Origin: Hippasteria phrygiana
Lineage: Eukaryota; Echinodermata; Asteroidea; Valvatida; Goniasteridae
Length of the DNA stretch: 64,000 bases
Assembly (NCBI GenBank): GCA_037893225.1
Contig: JAZGUH010000559.1
Coordinates: 992,001-1,056,000, forward strand
Direction of reading: 5' to 3'
Every line of letters begins with the position of its first letter. The stretch's first letter is position 1. Below the pieces are notes generated by a model that was given only the letters and a program-made list of their open reading frames with translations, did not search any database and was not told the origin of the DNA. Position numbers and translations under genes: made by a program. Below, one piece after another: positions 1 through 13,700 of this stretch.

Positions 1-943
1 GGTGAATGCAGGCTTCAGACTGGAGGTTAAGGTTTATTATTTGGATTTCGGCATTCTCCTGATGACAAACAGAGCATACTTTTTGAAATTTCGAGTTTCT
101 GTTGCTTCTCAGAGCCAACAAATACTCATTACCCCTTCCCCAGTACCACATTCTTTGTTCAGTCAAGCGTGAACTCAAGCAGAAAAAACAACCAAAAGAT
201 TTCACCCTCAAGAGTTGATTGAAATGGAAAATGTTACATGTATGTGCAAAGTTTGTTCCATGAAAATCACTCTTTCATATGTGACCCACTCTGCAAAAAG
301 GGCAATTATGTTGCAAAATTTGAAAATGGTGTTAGGATATTTTATAAGCTTTCATATATATGTCTGAGGCCTGTAGCATTTTGCATTCACCAGATATTTG
401 GAAATTTGCATGTTTGTTTTCAGGAATTTCTTGAAATGACTTGAGGAGAAACAAGCCATTTAAAAAAACCAAAAAGCAAAGCAATAGATTGAAGTACCTT
501 GACACAAACACATTCTTTTTCCAACTTTATTCACTGAAATCAAAGATTTTGGTTATGAAATAGAATAATATAGGTATCAAAAATACAAAAAATTCCCTCC
601 CTCAAAAATCACTTGTTCGAAGAATTTTGATAATTTGATATCACCATTAGAAAGGTCTGAAAAAGCTCTTTCCGTTGGTATGAAGATGAACTATGGACAG
701 CAAAAACCACAAACACTAGAGTTGATTGAAACGCGGTGAGCAAAACTGTTGTTTGGCTGCTTTGTGTGTGGTTTCCTTGTCGAGTAAAGTCGACATTGGT
801 AAGGAAAGGGTTAACAAGAGGAATTGGCATCATTTGGATCTGGAAGTGCAATGCAAACGAATGGAGTACATTGTACTTGGACAAGTTGCTTCCCACACTG
901 TCCATAGAGTCCCTCATATTTTGGACTTTGAAGTTAACACTCC
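1..943. other. Presumed ZC3H14 intron 6, no confident exon
   Basis: No further ZC3H14 exon could be recognised on the minus strand here. Bases 1-19 follow a weak acceptor-like tract (AACCTCCAG on the minus strand) and could begin the next exon at the window edge, but the six readable residues do not match the family. The rest is AT-rich and unremarkable. Confidence 0.4.
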
Positions 944-1547
944 TAGGGGTGTGCATCGGAACCGGGTACCTGAGTACCCGACCGTTCATGTCAGGAACCG
1001 GTTCCAGATTATGGAATCGAGTACCCGTACAACTTTACATTATCGCATAGTAACTTCCCAGACAATGAAAACGGAAAGGTTTTAAATGGTTTTTGTAGGG
1101 GGAATTTTCAAAATTAAAACCCGACTACATGGAAACCAGCACAGATTTCACATTTATGATGCTCACGAAAGTTGACAGTAAAGGGAATTTACCGGTCGTG
1201 GTTTTTGTAGTCTAGGCATGGATAAGAGCCTTGACGAGACATAATACCATGCCTCATTCCACTATAAATACAACTGTAAAGCTTCCGGACAATCGTCTTT
1301 TGTGATATACCGGCGCATGCACGTTCCGGCACACGCAAAGGCAGAGAAGTGATCATGTTTACTGGACAGGCATGAGATTTTTCAGACTTTTGTCTGCAAT
1401 CAGACTTTTTGAATCTCGGAGAAAGACATTATTACAACTTCCGGGATTGGAAGTTTTGGGTTTTGTTTCTTTAACAGGTACCCGGGTACCCATATTTTTT
1501 ACAATCGGGTACCAGGTTCTTTTACTACCCATAAATGCACACCCCTA
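944..1547. mobile_element. hAT-like MITE, 604 bp
   Basis: Terminal inverted repeats TAGGGGTGTGCA (944-955) and TGCACACCCCTA (1536-1547). The flanks AACACTCC (936-943) and AAAACTCC (1548-1555) form an 8-bp target-site duplication with one mismatch. TIR type and duplication length fit the hAT superfamily. Subterminal GGTACCCG-type repeats occur at both ends, including the palindrome at 1477-1490. No transposase is encoded. It sits in ZC3H14 intron 6. Confidence 0.75.
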
Positions 1548-1637
1548 AAAACTCCTTATGAAGAGGAGAGCCGACCACAGCCCCTTGGTAGAACATTGCC
1601 TAAACAGCTCCCAGGCTACAAAAGCTCTTTTTTATAC

Positions 1638-1784
1638 CTGACTATTTTGAAGCGTCTAGGGGCCATTTTTGGCACCGTTTGTTTGACCTTTGCAGACAGC
1701 GCCTGATTGGTAGAAGCTTCAGCTGCAGACACAGCCTTCTTCAACAAGGAGGTATTGGCCTGCTTGGCTATGGGAAGGGTCGGT
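1638..1784 (-). CDS. ZC3H14: ZC3H14 exon 6
   Basis: A 147-nt exon after TCTTCCTACAG and before a CAG|GTATAA donor. It completes Arg, then reads PTLPIAKQANTSLLKKAVS and SAKVKQTVPKMAPRR. This aligns with RPSLPPSKQANKNLILKAIS and the TVPQ...APR piece of vertebrate ZC3H14. An earlier, weaker GTCAAA donor at 1687 would shorten the exon by 51 nt in frame. The longer form is preferred because of its better donor and extended similarity. Confidence 0.85.
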
Positions 1785-4700
1785 CTGTAGGAAGAGACAT
1801 CACAGGTGGTTCAATATGTACAAGAATAAGATATCGTACATGTACATTATCAAAGGGAGGATAACAGTTAACCATGGTCAAGAAAAGGAGGGCACGATTT
1901 AAATCAAATTATTTTTTGCCCTGTAGCCTTTAGTCAAGGCGCGCGTGGCTACACGGACGAGTGGCGCGCCATGGACATGCTGGCATTCGAGGCACGTCAC
2001 GCGACCAGGTAGCCACGCGCGCATTGACTGAAGGCTATCATCCGCCCGACAGTTGAAAACGAGCGCCGTTTTTCTCTCGTTTTTTTCGCTATCCAACAAC
2101 GCAAAACTTTGAACAGGTCCGTGGAACGATATTTCCTATAAAATACTAACACCCAAATCCGCCCATTTCTGAAAATTGCAACAATGACCAATCATGTACA
2201 CTGCCTTTAAAGATGCTGTGCCCGTGCTTTTTCGGCTTGGCAACCCGAAAAATAAATTTTCAAATTGAATTTCTAATTTCTTAGCATCAGATAAATGAGC
2301 TTTCCGAAGAGAAATTCCACGCACACACAAAAATTTACTGCAGATAAGTCACACAGTTAATAAGTTTCAATTTTTTGCAATACGAGTGTAATGCTCTTAT
2401 TCTTACAGTGCTAAGGGCAATCATCGCATGTAAAGTTAAGATCAAATACATTGCAGAGTGTAATCAGCATTTTTTCATTCAAAATATGGTTTTCCCTTAT
2501 CCCTAACCCCCTGGGCATTTTTACTAGGAGGCTTCCTCAACCTGTCAAAATCCAACACTGCATGTGCAGTATACATTTGTACCTATGGCACATTTTTTGG
2601 ACTCCAGGTGCCAATGCCCTGCAGTACTGAACCCGTCAAAACTTGACAAAACCTGCTGTTGGAGTTTGCAAGGCTTGGGGTAGTTAGGGTTAATCCTTTG
2701 TAAGAGAAAATGTGTTCAATTGAAATTTTCAGCCAGAGCATGGACACTGCAGCTGTAAAAAAGATAATAATAATATTTTAATTAAATTTTATAAAAGTGC
2801 TCATATCACTTTGTCGGGTAAACGAACCCTATAACCAAATTAAACCCTCTAAAGAAATCTTTACATGTGACTTAAGTCTTGTACATGTATGGTAGAGAGT
2901 ACATATGGAGAGAAGTTTGCGGACATACCATGTGTAGTGACCAACTCTAAAAAGAGAAGTGTGGTTCTGAGAACAACCAGGGGTTATTTTCAAACAAATT
3001 CTTAACCCTAACCTTCCAAAATCCTTCAAAATCCTCTTTGCCAAATGGAAGAACTTGGAGGATTGAGGCATTTTGGAAGTTGAAGCATGAGAAGATTTTG
3101 CAGGATCGAGGGCATTAGAGGATTTTTGCCTCTGGAGGAAAATGGAGGATCCAGGTCAACAGGCCCAATCCGATGCTGGATGATTTCAGAGGAGTGAGGT
3201 GACTGGGGTGTTTATCCAAAACCCACTGGAGGATTTTGCAGGATTCAGGCAGTGGGTCCCCAGTAACAAACAATGGAGGATTTTGGAATCGGAGGATATT
3301 GGAGGATTCAGGTTAGGAAAAATGTAGAGAAAATGATGTGGGGAGTTAGGGTTAAATAAATCAGAAATAGTCATAGTTCATACATAATCGAAATCTTGAG
3401 TGAAAATTTCCAGTGAGTGACAAATCAACTGATGGCTCAAACAATCCAAACTTCCCACCAAAGGAACTTGTTTTGAAACATACACAAACTGATCAAACGT
3501 TCTCCTACCTCCTTTGCGGCAGCACTGTGCTGGCTACTTTCTTGCCAAAGCTGACCGGTTCGTCGCTGTCTTCTTCCTCCTCCACGTTCAGTACTTGGCC
3601 AATCACGGAGCCCGGTGCCTTGCGCTTACGGGACATCTGCAAAAAAAAAGGAAATACAAAAGATGCATCTACATCTAACACTGAAAGTGCACTAGATATG
3701 AACCAATTTTCTCAAGTTTTTCTCCGACCGAGGTAAGAAGTATATCTGCTAGCCATTGAATTCTGTGCTTAACCCGTTGCATCAGGCTGTTACTGATGGG
3801 GTGTTGGTATACCATAGGCACCACACTGAATAGAGTGGTCCTATTCATCGCACTCTGACCCCCCCCCCCCCCCCCTTTTCCTGTGAATGAAAGCTTTGTT
3901 TGAAAAAGCTCCACCTACTCATTACATTCCCATTCAAGAACAATATAGTTGACAGGCCTTGAATTTGGTAATTTTTAGGGCAAGGCCACTTTGGCCTTGG
4001 ATAAAGCAAAATTATGGAGGGCACCAAGGCCAGTAAGTAGGGCACCAAGGCCAAATTATATCTGCAGAAAGGGCACGGAGGGCGCGGCACTGTTGATGTT
4101 TTTCCGTTCAAAACGTATTTAACTAAGAGTAAGAGTAAGACTATGAGGCCAAAAACATACTGCTTCCGATCACATGGGTATTCAATTATATGTGAATTTC
4201 AGCCTAAACTATTTCCGTTTACGCTACGAAAGCTATAAGTATAACAAAAAATTGCCAACAAAATTATCAAAACTTGCCTTAATTAATGTCAAAAATATTT
4301 ACGGTCGATAATTCTTAAAAATCATGGAGAATTTAGGTCGTACACATCACTATGCACAACGCTAATTTATAACCATAACGCTAACCACGATGGGAAACTG
4401 GCCAACACTGTCGAGAAATAAATTTCTCCATGGTTTATCGTACGGTGGTAATGCGTGCGTGATGCACTTTGTGTGGCGGGCGATAAACCTCGTGTTGCGG
4501 CAGGAAATGTCGGGGAAACACGCTGCGGTGTACAAGCGGTACAACCTCAAAATAAATTCATGAACACGGAAAATGCATACACAGACAAAATAGATCAAGT
4601 TCTGTGAATTAACGTGCAGAAATCTTCTTTTTCTATCGATTTTTTGGGCCTAATTATTCATCGAAACGTTTGACAATCGGAACACTGCGTGTTGTGACCA

Positions 4701-7700
4701 AAGTTCATGAAGTTACTGTACGTATGTAGCGCGCCGAAGGCGTGCTTCATAGCGCCGCCTACAAGGGCGCGTTTCCTCGTACACGAACATCGATGCGTAT
4801 TGTGAGGCGCACACGTGCAAGTACTGAGAAAAAGAAAGTCAGTTGACTGCACGTAAACGTTGCCGTACATGTACATACTCCTGCTGCTTTGTGTGTACAT
4901 ACGAATACACACATTTAATCTTGCGGTGGGGGTGTTGATGCTTGAAGTATCGGCATACTCCGAAACTGGACCAGATTAATAGTTTGTGTGCATGTACTGT
5001 GATTCTGTACGCGCGATCGCCAACGTGTTGTGCAGCGAGATTTTATGAAGGGCTGGCATGACATCGAAAAAACAAATGATATGAAGGATTGTACTTGTAG
5101 TGGCTGTGTTTTTGCAAAAAGGGCACGACGGCCAAGGTAAATTTGGGGCAAGGCAAAACTGGCCGTGAAGACGGAGATTTTCTGTGGGGCACCGCGGCCA
5201 GTAAGAAGGCAACGACGGCACTGGCCGTCGTGGCCGTCGTTCATTTCAAGCCCTGAGTTGAAAAATGAATGGATCGAGTACGCGCAGCAATGCGGACAGG
5301 TGGTCTTTTTCAAACCGCGGCTATGGCCGTCATCTGGATTTAAGAGGTTCAAGATATCGTCACCGTTTTCACGAAGTGACGAATTGCATATATATGCTAA
5401 TTCTGGAATGCATTTGTTTTAACAAAGGCATTCCGGAATTTACGTAACGCGGTTCGTTACTTCGTGAAAACGACGATGATATGCTACAGCATTGGTACAG
5501 CTGACAACATAGTTGCAGTCCGTGTTCACACTTTGTGTGATTTAACATGTACATGAAATAACAAACCTGTGAATATTTTACCCCAATCCATCATCCAAGT
5601 TACAAGAAAATAGTGAAAAACCATTTTGTTTAAACAGTGATTTTGTGCCTGTTTTTGATTGTTGAAATTGAAATAAGCCAAGGCCTATGTGATGGTCTTT
5701 GAACATGCACCATTGCATAGGTGTAACGTATGTCACAAATTGACGACTTGTTAAACTATTTTCCTTGACTGAACTTGCTGTACATTGTTGAGCTAGAAGA
5801 TACATTATTTCAGATCAATACAAAACTATTGCACTGAGTTTACTCAAACGACAATATTTACCGGTAAAGTTGGAGAAACCTTTACACGAACAGGAGCGTG
5901 GGGTGGTATGGGAGGTTTCGTATCTACGGACTTCCTCTGTTTGGTTGTACTCTTCTCAGCACGAGGTGGGGACTTCTCTTTAGCGACTGCGTGGATCGGA
6001 GAGACCGCTGCCGACTGTCTCCTGGTCACTTCGGAGGCCATTGCCTCTTCAGCCAACTCCTCATCCAAAAAGTCATTTGTCTCAGGCTTCAGGGTGATGA
6101 CGTCCTGGGAGGGATCTGGCTTGGTGACTTTCACGGCTGCTACTGGCGGCTCCAATGCTGCATCGGGTGGGACGAGACTGGTGCCCGCCGCCGAATGGTC
6201 TGATTTGATTGGCTGTGGGTGGAGCTCGCTTCCCTTACCCTGCTTCTGATTGGGCGAGACGGGCTTCTTCTCTTTAGCCTTTTTGCTCTTGGTTGTGTGC
6301 TCTTTGGGTTTCTTTGGCTTGACATCCAACTGTGGTTCGGATAGCGTATCCATGACGCTGTGTAACCTGGCACAAAAAGGATTTTTGAAGAAACAAAAAT
6401 CACTGAAACTGATCTGAAATAATTGAGTACCAAACGTGCCAATACATAGTAGGAGACACAAAAATACCAAAGGCAGTTTAGCTGTTCCTGCAGAGCATTC
6501 ATATTAAATTTAAAAGTCCAGTTTTTTCCTCTGATGACAGCACACTTGGGTTCGTGAATATGAACATTTTCATTAACCCCTTGAATGTGGCTTTTTTAAT
6601 GGGTCACCAGTATGCCAGACGAGTTTGTGCAGCCAAGCGTAATGCACATACATGTAATAGGCAAACAATGGAATGAATATGCAGAAGAATGCAGACCGTA
6701 TAGATGTCAACCGGCCAGGTGGTTTTTTTCAAACCGCGGATATACAATGTACATGTACACATGTAGCTGCCATCTGTATTCAATGGGTTAACATGAAAAT
6801 AATTTGGAAGTGCCGTGGACTTGTGGTTTGGAGCATTGAATTCGTGGTCTGCGGGTAATTCTGCAAGTTGTGGGTTCGAGCCCAGTCCTGGGATATAGCA
6901 CTTCTACGCTTAGGCTTAATTATTAATGCCTTGCAGTGGACTAGTTACCCATCCCGACCCTACTCATAATGTGAAGAGATCAGATTATCTTGTCTTGTTT
7001 CAGTGTGAGGGGCTGGTTCTTCCACACTTTCCTCTGTAGCCCACACCTCAAGTGGCCCTTGATGGGCGACTTGCATAAAAAAAAACTCATGTCATAAAAA
7101 TCCTACTGTATGGACCTTGTAAGAAAAAGTTCTGCTGCAAAGCAATTTTGTTCACTTTGTCCGATATTATACAAATTCCTCGACATGGAGAGGAACAAAA
7201 CTGGGATTCTAGGATTGTGTCACAGCTTGACCATCTTACCAGGCTGTGAAGATCAGAGTGTTGTTTCCAAGAAACAGGGACAAGTCTTCGGTCATCTGGG
7301 CCCGAGACTTCTTGTTTGCAATCATGACCATGATGTAATCGGGCAGTTCATCATCTGTACACAAACAGAAACAATGTTTGGCAGGAGTGAAATAATTACC
7401 TCCGACGTGGAACATTTAAAGGCATGTACATGTACATGTACATGTACATGTACATGTACATGTACATGTACAGCGTTTGCTTTTGCTGTAGATGGATGTG
7501 GGGGGTTAGTATTTTAGAGCAAATATTATTGCAAAGAGCTGTTTAAAGTTTTATAATCACAGATGCTGGGAAACAATTTTTTTTTCCTGTCCCTACTTCA
7601 AACGAAACAGACCAAATTATCAGGGCTGTAGTCGAGTCCATCACAAGTCCCTGCAAGTCCATCACAAACCCTCCAGTCCTAATTCCAATCACAAGCTATT

Positions 7701-10700
7701 CAAATGAGCTTTGACAAAGGCATTCCTTTGTCATTGTTCAACCAGTTGACTGGCTTTATGAAAGGACTCGACTACAGCCCTGCAATTTATTAGACATCAG
7801 GGATTGTCAGGTCAGGGAAACATTCATGGATATATATCAAACCCGACATGAAAAACAGCAAACAACATGGCAGAGTCTGTGCTGGTAACAGACAACGATT
7901 TAAGTCAGCTTGTTGACAGTTCTGACGCTGTTCTGACGCTGTTGGTTTCTAAGGAACATAAATATCTTGGAGTAATAATACAGTCTGATCTTAAATGGCA
8001 AAAACATGTAAATGCCGTATGTTCTAAAGCATCTCAAACTCTTGGTCTTATCAAGAGAACTTGTGGGCACACTAACATTTCATACCAGCTCTATTTAGCC
8101 TTGTGTAGACCGATCATTGAGTGCGCTAGCCCCATAGGGTTTCAGTCTAGTAATAAGAGTAATACAAATCGCATAGAAAAGATTAAACGAGATTTTACAC
8201 GATGTTATTTTAAGCAACATGTAATTAACCACGACACAGCTGACTATTTGGATTATTCCCAGCGTCTGTCTGTACTAAAACAGTTGAGTCTCTGTTTCTG
8301 TTACAAATTTTTTTACAATCATACTGGTATTGATAATTCACTCTTTCAAGTTAATCATCGTAGAGATTTCCCAACCTGTGTAATTCCGTTTTCTAGATGT
8401 AATACTCTTAAGAATTCTTTTTTTCATCGCCTGCCTGCTTTGTGGAACTTATTACCCATTGAAATTTGTTGTTCCCCTTCACTTTCCTCATTCAAAAAAG
8501 CTGTAAACAGTTTACTCCTTGAGTAATGGTTCAGTAAGGACAGCAGTTGGGGGTTAATTTTACTTCTATATTTTTTATTCTCATTTTAAATGTAAGTGTG
8601 TGTGTGTTAACTTTCGTGTTTTAGTATGTTTTATTTTGTCTATGTCACATTTTAATTGGGCAGACTGTACCTTTGGGTCATAGGAATTTGTTTTCCTCCA
8701 CAGTCTTGCCTTCTCCATATTTATTATTCGTATTTTTATGTTGATTTTTATGCAGATTTTTATCTTGGGTTTTTATAACAATATTGTATCTATTATGTGG
8801 AGAGAAATAAAATAATAATAATAATACCAAAAAACAAATTTAGTACACTGAACAACAAATTCCTGTCCCAATTTCTTGCTGGACTGAGTAAAGCAGATGG
8901 TTGTCTTATACAAGAAGAAGTCGATGCATGGGTTCAAATACGGACTACATCTATTTAGGTTTTGTATACACCTCGTTGAATGGAAGTCAATCTTTCACCT
9001 CATGAAAATATTCCTTCCATTTCATTCAAACATTCAGGATTTGTATAATATCCCATCATTTTATATCCAAAAACAGAACCTAGTAGTTACCAGGATGACA
9101 TATTGTGTTGTGCATGGAACGTATATAGTCGAACCCTGATAATAAGAGCGCTGTTAATACAACATACTGCTAATAATAACAAGGGGGAAAAAAAGGTCCC
9201 GAGTCTTTTTTTTTCTTTGTTTTCCATTACTGATAATACAAGGTACCTGTTATAACAAGGTAAATTGTAAAGTCCCAAGGACTATGTTATAAAGGTGTTC
9301 CATTGTAATTTACACTGCATGCTTGATTCTTTAACCCTAATGTCCTATGCATTCATTTGGGGTCAAGTACACTTTACTACAAAGTACTACACTGCTTTCA
9401 CATATGCCAGTGTAGTAAGAGTACTGCATACTACAGTTTACTACTAGCAGTGCTAATGTAGTAATAGGTGGGGTCAGGGTCAACAGATGTACAACAAACT
9501 CAAGGTCGTCTGCAACTATAAGCAATGACGTTGAGTGTAGAAAGATTTGTTAATTGGAATTGAGTTGAACACTTACCAACATAAGATCCGAGATCCACAA
9601 GTTTGGCCTTTATGGCAGACTAGAAATGAAAAAATCAAATACATAGAATTTACAATGAGCAGATCAAAATTTCCATTCACTGAGTTTATTCTGAAATGCT
9701 TACTAGCAAGTGAAATTTCTCCTTAAATATTAACTTTATCTCCGTAGGGTGTATGCAATTAACCCTCCCTCTCTCGGTGCCAAATTGGAGCCAACTACTA
9801 TCTATCGAGTGACAGGTTATGAGCTGTGGGAGTGGAGAGGATTTGGTTTTTCGATAGGTTGTGTATAATATAGTAGGAGGGTCAAAATTCAAGTATTTGG
9901 GACTGTTAGGGTTAACCTACATGTACGTATCCAAAAAAATCATCAAAATTTTAAACACATTTTGCCTTTACATTCATACATGTACATTCTAAATTCTGTA
10001 GCTCCAGCAAGTTGTCATTTACAATGTAGACTTACTCAAATCCGATTTTTCTTTATTTGTATTAATTTAGACATGAACTTGATGCAGTTAGGTTCAAGGA
10101 AGTCATGTAGATTTTTTTGGGGTTTTTGTTTTTGTTTTGTTCTGGGTTATTTTTTAAAGTGTGGCCACAGCATGAATGTCACCTACACCTGCCAACCAAT
10201 CAAGGTCTATCTTGAAAAAGTACCTTGTAGACCCGCATGACAGACTCACTCAGTTCGCGGTACCGTAATTTTCGGAATATAGGCCGCGGCTTATACGTTG
10301 ATTCTCACGCTGAAAAATGTTCCTGCGGCTTATACTCCGGGCGGCTTATACGGCAACATTTGAAGAATAAAATCAGTCACAGAAGCCGCGCCTCAGCGTG
10401 TTGGAAATAAAGGAAACCAATCCAGAGGGACCGAAAAGACTTGCAAATGTACCGTAAGTACCGTTCACACCTCACAAATTGTGTGGTGCGTCTGTTCGTT
10501 TTTGTCTGTTTTATCGTTGTGTAATCCATGTTGTTTATTATTTCACTGGTTAATGTAGGGTCCGGCTATCAGAATTTTCAATAATCGATACATCGGAGGT
10601 CCAACATCGATTATATTCGATGTCAAAATGTCAAAATTCTGGGACTAAACGAAGCGCTAGTCAACTATTATTAGTATTAAGGATCATGATAAACACATAC

Positions 10701-13700
10701 CTCCACCGCTTTGAGGCTTAATCTACCGCATCTGCGGTCTGCGAATGTGACAAAAAAATGCAAGTTGTGTACGTATTAAAGCCTACAATAATTGTAGGCT
10801 TTAATACGTACACAACTTCCATTTCCAGCATCCTCTAAAGTAAACAAAATATTGTTGCAATAATGTTTTGTCGCCACATCTTTGCGGAAAAGTCACTTAC
10901 TTCCGGGGCGCGGGTACCAGTATTGTCCGTAGTAACAAAATCGCGCGCGGGCACCATGCGACGTTCATTTTCACATTAGGAGAATTTTTACCGAAATATT
11001 ACAATCCATTGCAATCCGCTGAAATCTTTCAGTAAAATATATTCATCTATCTGCATATATATTTATTATTTATCAATTGTCATTCTGGCGATTTAATTTC
11101 GTCCTCGTATGTTCCCTGAAGTGGAGAAAAATCCAGACTAAAAATCATCTTTCGTTTACAGGAAAACAAATTATTTTCTTCAGATCTAATGAGCGTGCCT
11201 AGTTTTGGATTGCACCAAATATGCTACGAGGGATGTTGTTGAATTTCCGAAAACATTGTCAAGTGGAGTAAATGATAATGTGGGAAATAAAAATCATATT
11301 TGTGTTTGAAAAAGAAGTTACTTGCTTCCAGGCGTATTTGCTTTATATCAAATTTAAAGAAAAATCACTTTTATACTGAAATCTTATGCCGAAACCAATA
11401 AACATCCCTTTGCATGAATTAGCAAGGCCCCCAAATTTATGAATGGTTGCCAGCACGTACATGTACATGTAAGCGGGCAACAAAATCTACTTTGGCCAAT
11501 CAAAACAACGACTAGCGACACGTGCTCATACATGATGCATAAGGGAATTTGCTTCGCGATGCCAGTGAAAATAGACATGCTCGTCGTTGCTCGGCGGAGT
11601 ACAGACTCTGTATTATCGCGGTACTGGAAGTGGTTTTTACAATGATCTCAACTTTTTATTCATGGTAATGTTTGACCAAAACATCCCCTGAATAAAGTAC
11701 GATATTTTCCCTGTCAAGTTCAAGTTGATTAAAGACGATTAGGCCTGCAGGATATTTCTTAACACCCTGTCCCCCCGGAAGGCGACAAAATTCACTGAGA
11801 CAAGTCTACTGATTGACGATTGGGGGCGCCATTCACTTTACACGGTGCGTCGTTACGCGTTTTATTTTTTTACCACACTGTCATTTTGCTACCGTAAGTT
11901 TTTACGATTTGGCGGTGGAAATATCGTCCTTCGGCGTCATTTTGCATTTGTACATGTAGCTGTAGAATGGGAACCAGACAATAGAACTTCCATGGACAGA
12001 CCACCATTGAAGATTTATGTTAAAATAAAGACGGTACTTTTTAGCAGACACGGTGAGGCAAAAAAGTTTTGGAAAACGTGAATTTATTAAAAATCATTAA
12101 AAGTCCCGACAACATTTTATAATCGTCATGTTTATACAACTTAGCAGGAAGTCCTTAATGCCTGATGAACTGGATGAACAATCGCCATACGGTTGGCAAC
12201 GCAAAAAAAGGAGTAATTTCCGATGCCGCGATAATAAGAGTTGCCGCGATAATTAATAGGAAGTCCGACTAGCGCTTCAGCATGCAACATGATGACTTGT
12301 GGTTGGACGTCGTCAGCGCCGCGGTGCGGCTTATACACCGGTGCGGCTAATACGCCAACTTTAAATCTTAATTTACAGATTTTTGCGTGCTGCGGCTTAT
12401 ACTCCGCGCGGCCTATATTCCGAAAATTGCGGTACGTGCACGTGAATGTTCCAACCCTTCACATTTAACAGTCACTAGCATACGGAAGCCACACGGTGCA
12501 TTATGCGTGCACAGGAGTGAGGTCGGGCCGTAATGATATGCGAGGTTGGAGGTTGAGCAGGTTGTGATATTTGAACTCTACAGCGATAAGACGATATGCT
12601 CTGTGGGTGCCCCTCGGAATTTAACGGGAAATTTCACTTTTCGCACATGTACATGTACATGTACATGTGTACCTCCATCTTAATCCTGGAACTCCACTTG
12701 TATCTCAGGTGGCGTATCCAGTATTTTGGTGGCCGTTGTAAGGGTAAAATCTTATTTTTTAGTTGGGTCTTCAGAGAAATTAGATTAAACCCTCCTATAC
12801 ATGTACTTACAAATGTATAACTATCACAGCCTATTAAAAACTCTAAACACCAACTCTCACAGTTTGTGTGTGTTTCAACCTGTCACTTGATAGGTTTTGA
12901 TATAATTATAGGGTAGGTGGCTCCATTTTGGCCTTGAGAACAGGAGGGTTAATGGGATGCCGACAGAGCAGTCAGGAACACCAAATCTTGGAAAACAAAT
13001 ATCCATCTGTGTTCAGAATTGTATAAACACTTGGCACAACATTTAAATTTAAGAATTTTGTTGGGAAATGTTTGTGAAATATAAGGGAAGAAAGTTTGTG
13101 TTTTATTTGTTAGATGTTCTTGGCACAGTGTATGGTAACTCAAAGTGTTCACATACATATTAATGTCTACCTCATTTTTTACAGATTTTGCTGACATACA
13201 TTTGTGTAAATCTTGAAATAACTGTATAAACATACATGTGGCACAAGAAGTTATCAAGGAGGGTTGGTTATTTTGTAAGATTTTGCTGTTCCTGATCCAT
13301 TTTGGTGAGGGGTATTATAGTAAAATCTTTCCGATTTTTGAACTTTGGTTTCCAGCATACAATGTACATGTAGGACTGTTGTGCAGTCTTGTGCGGGGTC
13401 ATACTAATCACCGTCAACACGCACAAACACCGTCAACACACCGTCAACACCTCCAAAACACATTCTAAATTAACAAAAGAGGCATAGAAATGTAATGCCT
13501 ACATGTAGGCTAAATTAGAATTTCTGTCGGTTAAAAGTCACATGGCTAAGTGAGGCACAGCTGCTGATTCGGAGCTGCATGGAGAGGTCCGTTTTCTTGA
13601 AGAAAGAAATCGCATTTTCAGACGTTTAACCTCCCATTTTTAAGCCCAAATCTCGTGTTGACCCATACTTTACGGTTTTGTACCGCATTTGTCAGTTAAG

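Noticed and set aside
1..19. ZC3H14 exon 7 starting at the left edge
   Set aside because: The acceptor-like AACCTCCAG is plausible, but the few readable residues do not match the family.
3413..3736. A plus-strand 107-aa ORF
   Set aside because: It is the antisense shadow of ZC3H14 exon 5 on the minus strand.
5844..6470. A 208-aa minus-strand ORF taken as a whole gene
   Set aside because: Only 6366-5862 is exon (ZC3H14 exon 4). The N-terminal 35 or so residues of the ORF are intron, upstream of a good acceptor.
7110..7517. A plus-strand 135-aa ORF ending in CTCTCT repeats
   Set aside because: It is the antisense of ZC3H14 exon 3 plus the (ACATGT)n microsatellite.
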